A stretch of DNA of 6,485 bases from Planctomycetaceae bacterium (GTDB lineage Bacteria > Planctomycetota > Planctomycetia > Planctomycetales > Planctomycetaceae): positions 1 through 6,485 of the forward strand of contig JALTOP010000233.1 of NCBI GenBank assembly GCA_027000105.1, given 5' to 3'. The notes under the pieces were generated by a model that ran no database searches, had not been told where the DNA came from, and worked only from the letters and a program-made list of their open reading frames with translations. The position numbers and the translations under genes are program-made. This document shows, one piece after another, positions 1 to 6,036 of this stretch; positions within the stretch are counted from its first letter, which is position 1; the number at the start of each line of letters is the position of its first letter.

Positions 1-885
1 GTCCTGGGTGAAGCTCTTTTTCAGATTCTTGGTTGTCAACTGGATCGCCCCGAAAGCCTGTTCATCAGAACCGGACAACGGCGCACACATCATGGAGCGA
101 ATCTGCAATGCGGAGGCGGATTCACTATCACGAAATCGGGTATCGTCTGCAATATCCTCGCACAGAATCGCCTCCTGATCATGAAGGGCCCGTTCAACAA
201 CCGTCATACTGACAGGAACATCGGTTGGTTCGTCTCCCGAACCGCTTCTTACCGCCTTGACGACGGGCAACCTGGAATCGGGATCCAGTAAAAGGACGTA
301 ACCGAGTTCAATTTGCGGAAAGATGCGAAACAGACATTCCAGCGTTTTTTTCAAAACGGCTTCCAAATCGATTGTGCGACCGAACAGCTTGCTCAATTCA
401 AGTATCGCTCGCAGTTTCGCTTCCGGCCGAACGTCCAACCGCACAGAACGGGAGAGGGCATTAATAGTGGTGATAATAGAAGAGGAAGACTCCAGCTCCC
501 CATAAAACGAATCGTCCTCCATTGTTGGAGAACCGGACGAGAAACGGCCTTCTTCGTCGGAACGCCCATCAGCAAGGGTGGCATCGATCTGTGGAAGTTC
601 GTTAATGTACTCCAACACAATATCGCAGATGCGGATGCGATCGTTCTCTTTAAGCAACTGCAGGCCGACGACCTTCTCTCCATTGACATAGGTTCCGTTC
701 CGACTGCCCAAATCTTCAATCACATAGGAATCGCCCTGACGCATCATTCGGGCGTGCTGTCTACTGATGACAGCATTCTCCAGAACGACTTCGCAACTCG
801 GATGCCGCCCCAGCACCAGACGATCCGCAACAAGTTCATGAAGTTCGCCAATGCGACGGCCTTGGACAACGCGCAGGAAAGCCAC
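1..885 (-). CDS. FHA-GAF domain signalling protein, C-terminus cut by the window edge
   Basis: The visible 295 residues begin with a forkhead-associated (FHA) domain at about residues 10-95. It shows the phosphothreonine-binding core: LGRHPSCEV (25-33), ISRQHAR (40-46) and LGSRNGTYVNG (59-69). A Ser- and acid-rich linker (about 96-135) follows, then a helix (LRAILELSKLFGRTIDLE, 158-175) leading into a GAF domain that includes IRSMMCAPL (262-270) and is still running at the edge. FHA domains bind phosphothreonine peptides and GAF domains sense ligands or pair proteins, so this is probably a cytoplasmic regulator fed by Ser/Thr kinases. From family knowledge, planctomycete FHA-GAF proteins often end in a SpoIIE/PP2C phosphatase; that part is not visible here. 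No ATG lies between the in-frame stop at 1030-1032 and the domain. I chose GTG at 885, with GGGGTG six bases upstream; GTG 894, TTG 891 and TTG 903 are alternatives. The domain calls are firm, the start is not. Confidence 0.88.
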   Translation of the reverse strand, partial: MAFLRVVQGRRIGELHELVADRLVLGRHPSCEVVLENAVISRQHARMMRQGDSYVIEDLGSRNGTYVNGEKVVGLQLLKENDRIRICDIVLEYINELPQIDATLADGRSDEEGRFSSGSPTMEDDSFYGELESSSSIITTINALSRSVRLDVRPEAKLRAILELSKLFGRTIDLEAVLKKTLECLFRIFPQIELGYVLLLDPDSRLPVVKAVRSGSGDEPTDVPVSMTVVERALHDQEAILCEDIADDTRFRDSESASALQIRSMMCAPLSGSDEQAFGAIQLTTKNLKKSFTQD

Positions 886-1060
886 GTACAACACCCCGTT
901 CAAATTTGACAAAACCAGAAAGTAAAACGCCGGAAAGCAAAACAGAGCTGTCTGGCAGACCGAATTACTCTCAAGTGCGAAAACCGACCAGTCTGATGAC
1001 GGTTGGCCAATATGTGGTAGAATCAAACCTTACACGGATGCCCCGCGAAAGTCCATAGCA

Positions 1061-1085
1061 CAAAGAAAGCCCCGCCAGGGGGCTT
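1061..1085 (-). terminator. Rho-independent terminator downstream of hppA
   Basis: Read on the minus strand, AAGCCCC (1085-1079), loop CTGGC, GGGGCTT (1073-1067) form a perfect 7-bp GC-rich stem with a 5-base loop, followed directly by the T-rich run TCTTTG. The plus-strand side has no T-run, so it acts in one direction. It sits about 110 bases after the hppA stop and before the FHA-GAF gene, which argues that these two same-strand genes are separate transcripts. Confidence 0.75.
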
Positions 1086-1194
1086 CCATGAACGCGCCGC
1101 CCTACCGGAACACCTGCCCTGCCGCCTCCGATGTCATACGTAGCGTAGCCAGGTTGGAGACATTCGGCTCCGGAATAAGAGACGTGTGGCGATA

Positions 1195-3240
1195 TCACGC
1201 TAAAAGGGGAGCAATGACCAGCGCAACGACACTCATCAGTTTGATAAGAATGTTCAAGCTGGGGCCGGCTGTATCCTTGAAGGGATCTCCGACGGTATCG
1301 CCAATTACTGATGCCTTGTGAGCTTCACTCCCTTTCCCCCCGAATTCACCTCCTTCGATATGCTTTTTGGCATTATCCCATGCCCCGCCAGCATTCGCCA
1401 TGAACAGGGCAAGCATCACACCGGAAACAGTGACGCCGATTAACAAACCGCCTAGCATTTCCGCACCGCCGAACAGGCCGACAAGGATGGGGGTCAAAAC
1501 TCCCATCAACGCCGGGACGGTCATCTCACGAATGGCAGCGGAGGTGGAAATATCTACACAGCGTGCATAGTCCGGCTTACCTGTTCCTTCGAGAATCCCG
1601 GAAATTTCACGAAACTGTCTACGGACTTCTTCAATCATGGCGAAAGCGGCCCGCCCAACGGCTCCGATAGCAAAAGCGGAGAAGAGATAGGGCATCATCC
1701 CCCCCAGAAACAGCCCCGCCGTCACTCTGGGATTGGCGATATCAATTGAATCGACTCCGGCCTGTTCCCGAAAAGCTGCAAACAGAGCCAGTGCGGTTAA
1801 CGCGGCTGAACCAATCGCAAAGCCTTTCCCGATCGCCGCGGTCGTATTCCCGACTGCATCGAGCTTATCGGTTCGTTCACGAACTTCCGAAGGGAGTTCA
1901 GCCATTTCGGCCAATCCGCCTGCGTTATCGGCGATCGGGCCGTAGGCATCGACAGCCAACTGGATGCCCGTGGTCGCGAGCATTCCGAGTGCTGCGATGG
2001 CAATTCCATACAATCCGGCCCAGTGGAACGATACCAACAAAGCTGCAATCAGACAGAGAACGGGTAAAGCGGTTGACAACATCCCCACGCCCAAGCCTGA
2101 AATAATGTTTGTGGCCGGCCCGGTCTGGGATTGATGGGCAATTTTGCGGACGGGGCCTTTCCCTTCGGCTGTGTAGTATTCGGTCAGTAAGCCAACAGCA
2201 ACTCCCACCAACAGACCAACAACGATCGCCCAGAAAATTCCACTTCCGGCGTATTGAACCCCTCCCAAAGTGAACGCCTCCGGGGCGAGCCAATCGACCA
2301 GAGGATAAGAGAAGGCAACCATTGAACCGGCTGCCACAAATGTTCCCACGTTAAGAGCGGCCTGCGGGTTCCCTCCCTCTTTTGTCTTTACAAGAAAGGT
2401 TCCGACAATCGACATTACAATACCGACAGATGCCAAAAGCAGGGGAAGAACGACCATTTCTGCGGATCCTGCTGCAGCCCCCAGCACCATCGCCCCGATC
2501 ACAGAACCGACATACGATTCAAACAGGTCGGCTCCCATACCTGCGACATCGCCCACATTATCGCCCACGTTATCTGCAATCGTTGCCGGGTTGCGGGGGT
2601 CATCTTCCGGAATACCTGCCTCCACTTTTCCGACCAGATCGGCTCCCACATCAGCCGCCTTGGTAAAGATCCCACCGCCAACACGGGCGAACAGGGCAAT
2701 TGAACTGGCTCCCATGGCAAAACCGCTTAAAATCGGAAGCACGTGCCCCCGGAGTTCTTCGACACCGAAGCCGTATTGGGACGCATAGATAAAAAACAGA
2801 CCGGAAAGCCCAGCCAAACCAAGCCCAACAACACACATTCCCATCACCGTCCCGCCGGAAAAGGCAACCATGAGTGCCTGATTCAAACTGGTACGAGCTG
2901 CCTGCGTGGTACGCATATTCGCAGAGGTGGCAATTCGCATTCCAAAAAAACCTGCCAAACTGGAGCAGAACGCACCGACAATAAATGACAACGCGATCAA
3001 TTGATGCCCTGACTTGTAGGTGACAAAGAGAATACCGGCGACGATAATCACAAAGCCGAATAGAATGGAATATTCTCTTTTCAAGAACGCCATCGCCCCC
3101 GTATGGACAGCTCTGCCTATTTCCTGCATCCGCTCATTTCCCGGATCCTGGCTATTGACCCATTTCGACTTTATCAGAGCAAAAACCAAAGCCACCACAC
3201 CAGCAATAAAACTGATAATTACAATCTTGGATGGATCCAT
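1195..3240 (-). CDS. hppA: K+-dependent membrane-bound pyrophosphatase, probably Na+-translocating
   Basis: This integral inner-membrane pump hydrolyses pyrophosphate and moves Na+ or H+ across the membrane. The 681-residue product is of normal family length, with the many hydrophobic helices expected (about 16 in the family). Diagnostic motifs are present: DVGADLVGKVE (197-207), EDDPRNPATIADNVGDNVGD (212-231), DAYGPIADNAGG (431-442), the NAGGAWDNAKK region (616-626) and GDTVGDPFKDTAGPS (647-661). These supply the Asp and Lys residues that bind Mg-PPi. The AxxG pair in GNTTAAIGK (Ala468, Gly471) marks the K+-dependent class; K+-independent pumps have Lys and Thr there. Glu241 in DLFESY is placed as in Na+-pumping members, whereas plant H+ pumps have Gly there and their Glu four residues later. 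The ATG at 3240 gives the typical N-terminal helix and has an A/G-rich stretch (AAGAAGAAAG) just upstream. A longer reading from TTG at 3291 adds 17 polar residues and is less likely. The gene is complete, followed by a terminator and divergent from the kdgK-like gene. Family assignment is secure; the pumped ion is inferred. Confidence 0.97.
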   Translation of the reverse strand: MDPSKIVIISFIAGVVALVFALIKSKWVNSQDPGNERMQEIGRAVHTGAMAFLKREYSILFGFVIIVAGILFVTYKSGHQLIALSFIVGAFCSSLAGFFGMRIATSANMRTTQAARTSLNQALMVAFSGGTVMGMCVVGLGLAGLSGLFFIYASQYGFGVEELRGHVLPILSGFAMGASSIALFARVGGGIFTKAADVGADLVGKVEAGIPEDDPRNPATIADNVGDNVGDVAGMGADLFESYVGSVIGAMVLGAAAGSAEMVVLPLLLASVGIVMSIVGTFLVKTKEGGNPQAALNVGTFVAAGSMVAFSYPLVDWLAPEAFTLGGVQYAGSGIFWAIVVGLLVGVAVGLLTEYYTAEGKGPVRKIAHQSQTGPATNIISGLGVGMLSTALPVLCLIAALLVSFHWAGLYGIAIAALGMLATTGIQLAVDAYGPIADNAGGLAEMAELPSEVRERTDKLDAVGNTTAAIGKGFAIGSAALTALALFAAFREQAGVDSIDIANPRVTAGLFLGGMMPYLFSAFAIGAVGRAAFAMIEEVRRQFREISGILEGTGKPDYARCVDISTSAAIREMTVPALMGVLTPILVGLFGGAEMLGGLLIGVTVSGVMLALFMANAGGAWDNAKKHIEGGEFGGKGSEAHKASVIGDTVGDPFKDTAGPSLNILIKLMSVVALVIAPLLA

Positions 3241-3567
3241 CGTTCTTTCTTCTTTGCCTGCAAAAAGGTAACCTGTTCGATGTAATTTCAAGCCGAATGA
3301 CAGAGGAATTCTGCCTGAAATGATCCCGGCAAAACATGAAATCCCTCTGATGCGTGAGAGTGTAGTGTTTCTTTTGAATTATGAAAGTGATGTTTGCCAA
3401 GATAAATCGAATAATGGCAACTCTAACGGGAAGGCCGCCTCAGGCCGCATCGAACTGCGTCACACTTAACGGTCAGATGCCAACAAACAGCGTGCCGGTA
3501 TGGGAAAGCCAGCCAGTAAAACATCCCGACAGCCGAACCCCGGTAAGTGATGGGAAAGATAATTGAA
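3241..3567. other. Divergent intergenic region between hppA and the KDG-kinase gene
   Basis: No gene is supported here. It must hold the promoters of both divergent genes, but I could not find a -35/-10 pair close to consensus for either. It holds two notable structures: a 49-base imperfect stem-loop (3301-3349) on the hppA side, and an inverted repeat TTGCCA/TGGCAA (3394-3420) almost midway between the two start codons. Open frames crossing it on either strand have no recognisable protein features. Confidence 0.6.
3394..3420. promoter_or_regulatory. Candidate operator: inverted repeat TTGCCA-N15-TGGCAA
   Basis: Two perfect 6-base arms (3394-3399 and 3415-3420) flank a 15-base A/T-rich centre. 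The site lies 154 bases from the hppA start and 148 from the kinase start, a place where a dimeric regulator could act on both divergent genes. No regulator gene is adjacent, and a 6-base pair of arms can arise by chance, so this is only a candidate. Confidence 0.3.
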
Positions 3568-4638
3568 ATGAATCGAATTGTTGCGTTTGGGGAAATCATG
3601 TGTCGCCTGGCAACGCCTGGGCACAAACGGTTTGGACAAGCAATGCCGGGCCAGTTGGATACCACTTTTGCGGGAGCGGAAGCTTCGGCTGCTGTCTCCA
3701 TCGCTCATCTGGGAGGTCACGCCTCATTTGTCACCGCCCTGCCCGATCACGCTCTGGCAGATGCCTGTCTGGCCCAACTACGATCTTTCGGTGTCGAAAC
3801 AGAGCATATCATGCGCGTATCACAGGGGCGATTGGGGCTTTTTTTCTACGAAGCCGGTTCGAACCAACGCCCTGCCAATGTCATTTATGATCGCGAAAAT
3901 TCTTCTGTTTCAATCACCCCAGCCGCCCAATACGACTGGGGCGCGATTTTCGAGGGAGCGGAATGGCTGATTCTGTCCGGTATCACCCCCGCTATTTCAA
4001 AAAATGCGGCTGAAGTGACGGAAATTGCCATGCAGCAGGCTCATGCTCACGGGGTAAAAATTGCCTGTGACATGAACTATCGCAGCAAGCTCTGGAATTG
4101 GGATCCTCCCCTGAAGCCGCGTGAACTGGCATCACAAACGATGAGAAAGCTGCTCCCGTATGTCACGCTCTTTCTGGGAGGAGAGCAGGATGCTGCGGAA
4201 ATTCTGGGGATCACTGCCGACGAAAACAGCGATCAGCCGCTGCTCGATATTGCACGCCAAATCTCAAAGCGGTATCCCCAAATGACGCATGTCGCGATGA
4301 CCTTACGCAAATGCTTCTCTGCCAACCACCATTCTTTGGGAGGTGCCCTGTATGTTCGGGAAGAAGACGAACTATTCCGTGCTCCCCTGCAGAACGGCCA
4401 ATATCAACCGTATCAAATTACCGATATTGTCGATCGACTTGGCGGCGGGGACGCCTTTACCGCCGGCTTGCTTTTTGCAATGGGCGATCCCGACCTGAAT
4501 GACCCACAAAACACGATCAACTTCGCCACCGCGGCTGCCTGTCTGTCTCACACGATCGAAGGAGATTATAATCTGGCCACGAGAACGGAAATCGAAACGC
4601 TGATGCACGGGGAACTTTCCGGTCGGGTCAATCGCTGA
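3568..4638 (+). CDS. kdgK: PfkB-family sugar kinase, probable 2-dehydro-3-deoxygluconokinase (KDG kinase)
   Basis: The product should phosphorylate 2-keto-3-deoxygluconate to KDPG with ATP in the cytoplasm, feeding the lower Entner-Doudoroff pathway from uronate or gluconate breakdown. The 356 residues follow the ribokinase fold. They start with the MNRIVAFGEIMCRL strand and a first PfkB signature (AGAEASAAVSIAHLGG, 35-50). VIYDRE (105-110), LSGITPAIS (136-144) and CDMNYRSKLW (167-176) are hallmarks of KDG kinases, with Arg172 at the expected substrate-contact position. The second PfkB signature DRLGGGDAFTAG (289-300) carries the catalytic base Asp295. The C-terminal SGRVNR also fits the longer bacterial KdgK-like group. 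ATG at 3568 is chosen because homologous proteins begin there and GGGAAAG lies nine bases upstream; GTG 3547 and ATG 3550 would add a few residues in the same frame. Ser40 replaces the usual Asn of the first signature. The gene stands alone, with no KDPG aldolase or dehydratase visible. Sugar-kinase family is certain; KDG as the substrate is likely but inferred. Confidence 0.88.
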   Translation: MNRIVAFGEIMCRLATPGHKRFGQAMPGQLDTTFAGAEASAAVSIAHLGGHASFVTALPDHALADACLAQLRSFGVETEHIMRVSQGRLGLFFYEAGSNQRPANVIYDRENSSVSITPAAQYDWGAIFEGAEWLILSGITPAISKNAAEVTEIAMQQAHAHGVKIACDMNYRSKLWNWDPPLKPRELASQTMRKLLPYVTLFLGGEQDAAEILGITADENSDQPLLDIARQISKRYPQMTHVAMTLRKCFSANHHSLGGALYVREEDELFRAPLQNGQYQPYQITDIVDRLGGGDAFTAGLLFAMGDPDLNDPQNTINFATAAACLSHTIEGDYNLATRTEIETLMHGELSGRVNR

Positions 4639-4655
4639 CACGCTTTCCTCTATTC

Positions 4656-4705
4656 CTGTTTCCGCTTATTTCTCACTCCGCTATTTCTGCTGAGGACGGA
4701 AACAG
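4656..4705. repeat. Inverted repeat between convergent genes, possible stem-loop
   Basis: CTGTTTCCG (4656-4664) and CGGAAACAG (4697-4705) are perfect 9-base inverted arms. A second pair, CTCA (4672-4675) and TGAG (4691-4694), can stack inside the 32-base interval. It begins 18 bases after the KDG-kinase stop and lies beyond the end of the convergent TPR gene, so it could terminate or protect either transcript. Neither side has the T-run of a standard intrinsic terminator. Confidence 0.5.
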
Positions 4706-4802
4706 ATGGAGTGCCGCACACCAAAGTACCCTGCATCAGCCCGAAATTCGTGCTGATATTCGTACTGAAATCAAACACGCCGATTCGTCGATCTCGGTCG
4801 GT

Positions 4803-5600
4803 CTATTTTGCGTTCTGCCCTGCTTTAGTTTCCGCCTTGCGGTTCAATAATTCTGCATGGACACGGGCGACGTTCCACATGTACCGACTGATATGCTGAG
4901 TTTTTTGATGATCTTTCCAGGCCAGCGTGATATATTTCCGAGCCAACTCCGCTTGGGAATGAGCTTCGTAATATAAACCGAGATACAGTTGCGCGTAAAA
5001 CAGACGCCCCGCCAGAACATCGGCGGCTGGTTCCCCCTCACGAGCCTTGTTCAAAACATCTTCCGGAGTCGCTTTTCCCTGAAACATCGCGTAGACGGTC
5101 ATCAACGGAATGCGGGGGTCGTTCTTGATTGGCAGCATCTGCCGACGCGCTTTCTCCAGCCCATCCGTTTTCGCCATGCAAAGAAATCGCCAGACAGAAT
5201 TTTCAACATCGTTGTCGTGATAGGTCTGATATAGAGCGAACTGCCTAGCTCCTTCCTGATACATTCCTGCGTAGTAATGCGAGATTCCGCGTTCCCACAA
5301 TTTCTGCTCTGCTTCGGGCCGTAATTTGACAAACTGATCGAAAGCTGCAACAGACTGCTTGAACTCTCCCAGCTGAAAATTGATGTATCCAAGCTGATAC
5401 CAGACAGGGGCGTTGTCGGGCTCCCGTTTTGCGATTTCATTCAATAACTTCCTTGCCCGGGCATTACGATGTTCAGCAATCGCCTGCCTCGCCTGTTCCT
5501 TCAACTGTCCAAGTGTCGGCTCCTTTTCTGATCCAGCGTACGCCGAAACTGCAGCCAGCAGAAAAAAGAACAAGATCCCAAATTGACTGATTATTTTCAT
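4803..5600 (-). CDS. Exported TPR-repeat protein, NlpI-like
   Basis: The 265-residue product opens with a clear signal peptide: Lys2, a hydrophobic core at about residues 7-20, and an AYA/G cleavage site after Ala22. There is no lipobox Cys, so a soluble periplasmic or secreted form is expected. Tetratricopeptide-type helix pairs follow, clearest at about 31-60, 64-95 (WYQLGYINFQLGEFKQSVAAF) and 98-126 (ERGISHYYAGMYQEGARQF). The middle and C-terminal parts (ENSVWRFLCMAK at 133-144, FYAQLYLGLYYEA at 201-213, YMWNVARVH at 240-248) resemble the layout of NlpI-type TPR proteins, which act as envelope adaptors in proteobacteria. The tail is charged and ends in a TAG stop. ATG at 5600 is preferred because the signal peptide is then compact and TGGA sits six bases upstream; ATG 5606 adds two residues. 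The gene is monocistronic here, convergent with the KDG-kinase gene and divergent from the cytochrome gene. TPR and export are well supported; the partner and function are unknown. Confidence 0.88.
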   Translation of the reverse strand: MKIISQFGILFFFLLAAVSAYAGSEKEPTLGQLKEQARQAIAEHRNARARKLLNEIAKREPDNAPVWYQLGYINFQLGEFKQSVAAFDQFVKLRPEAEQKLWERGISHYYAGMYQEGARQFALYQTYHDNDVENSVWRFLCMAKTDGLEKARRQMLPIKNDPRIPLMTVYAMFQGKATPEDVLNKAREGEPAADVLAGRLFYAQLYLGLYYEAHSQAELARKYITLAWKDHQKTQHISRYMWNVARVHAELLNRKAETKAGQNAK

Positions 5601-5614
5601 GATCATTCCAGTAA

Positions 5615-5630
5615 GCTGTAATGCTGTAAT
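5615..5630. repeat. Perfect tandem octamer upstream of the TPR gene
   Basis: GCTGTAAT occurs twice with no gap on the plus strand, which reads as ATTACAGC twice in the mRNA-sense direction of the TPR gene. It ends 15 bases before the chosen ATG at 5600 and therefore lies in the 5' leader near the ribosome binding region. It may be simple slippage or a small regulatory motif. Confidence 0.5.
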
Positions 5631-5846
5631 AAAGGAAGGAAAAATCAAACTCCTGCCTGTCTTGTGCGAAGTGCCCTACGAAGCGCCCACGAGTGTCCTA
5701 CGCAAGATTGGCCACTAAAATCAACGTGGAAATTTGCTCAACATGCTAACGGAACAGGTAAACGAAACGGGCATTGGTGAACATCAAACTCGATTTAGCT
5801 CCCGGTTTTCCCTATACTTGATTTACCCTGCTGTCCGTCTGAATCG

Positions 5847-5875
5847 TTGAAGGCCCGGCGGTAAAGCTCAATACT
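5847..5875 (+). promoter_or_regulatory. Weak sigma-70-type promoter candidate for the cytochrome-type gene
   Basis: TTGAAG (5847-5852) and AATACT (5870-5875) are separated by 17 bases, and each matches the housekeeping consensus at four of six positions. Transcription would start near 5882, leaving a leader of about 155 bases before ATG 6037. A nearby TATACT (5813-5818) is a better -10 alone but lacks a partner. Planctomycete promoters are poorly conserved, so this is tentative. Confidence 0.22.
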
Positions 5876-5894
5876 GATAAATTGATACCGATAA
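5871..5894. repeat. Direct repeat ATAC(T/C)GATAA, two copies 14 bases apart
   Basis: ATACTGATAA (5871-5880) and ATACCGATAA (5885-5894) differ at one base, with a third TGATA inside the spacer. The first copy overlaps the -10 of the tentative promoter, where a repressor site could sit. A separate 10-base direct repeat GGTAAAGCTC brackets it at 5860-5869 and 5917-5926. Confidence 0.4.
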
Positions 5895-6036
5895 GAGTAG
5901 GACATACCCGGATTGAGGTAAAGCTCGGAGGTGGGGTTTTATTTTTCCCGCCACAACGGCTTCCGTAAAACGAACCAAAAATACAGAAGGTGCGTCCGCT
6001 AATCGAATCCCTCCTTGCGATGTGAATGGCACGACA

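Larger units (their letters stand above)
5601..6036. other. Divergent intergenic region between the TPR gene and the cytochrome-type gene
   Basis: I see no gene in this stretch. It contains a tandem GCTGTAAT octamer (5615-5630) close to the TPR start, a weak promoter candidate for the rightward gene (5847-5875), a pair of ATAC(T/C)GATAA repeats (5871-5894) and two copies of GGTAAAGCTC (5860-5869, 5917-5926). A minus-strand open frame covering 5812-6267 overlaps the real rightward gene and has no protein-like features. Confidence 0.6.

Noticed and set aside
313..909. A 198-codon plus-strand open frame
   Set aside because: It is antisense to the FHA-GAF gene, whose reading frame shows clear conserved domains; the plus-strand peptide resembles nothing.
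971..1198. A 75-codon minus-strand frame starting with GTG that overlaps the hppA stop codon
   Set aside because: The hppA terminator lies inside it, the predicted peptide has no recognisable features, and no ribosome binding site is evident; the GTGA overlap is likely chance.
4652..4802. The frame of the TPR gene stays open for about 49 codons past its TAG stop
   Set aside because: A run of this length has a fair chance of occurring at random, the extension shows no TPR or other features, and it ends within the inverted repeat; readthrough is not supported.
5667..5690. Imperfect tandem CGAAGTGCCCTA/CGAAGCGCCCAC and two CCTACG copies
   Set aside because: Only 9 of 12 bases match and the CCTACG copies are very short, so chance is sufficient.
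5931..6002. A possible 23-residue leader peptide starting at GTG 5931 upstream of the cytochrome-type gene
   Set aside because: The GGAG that would serve as ribosome binding site abuts the start codon with no spacer, and the peptide has no attenuator-like composition.
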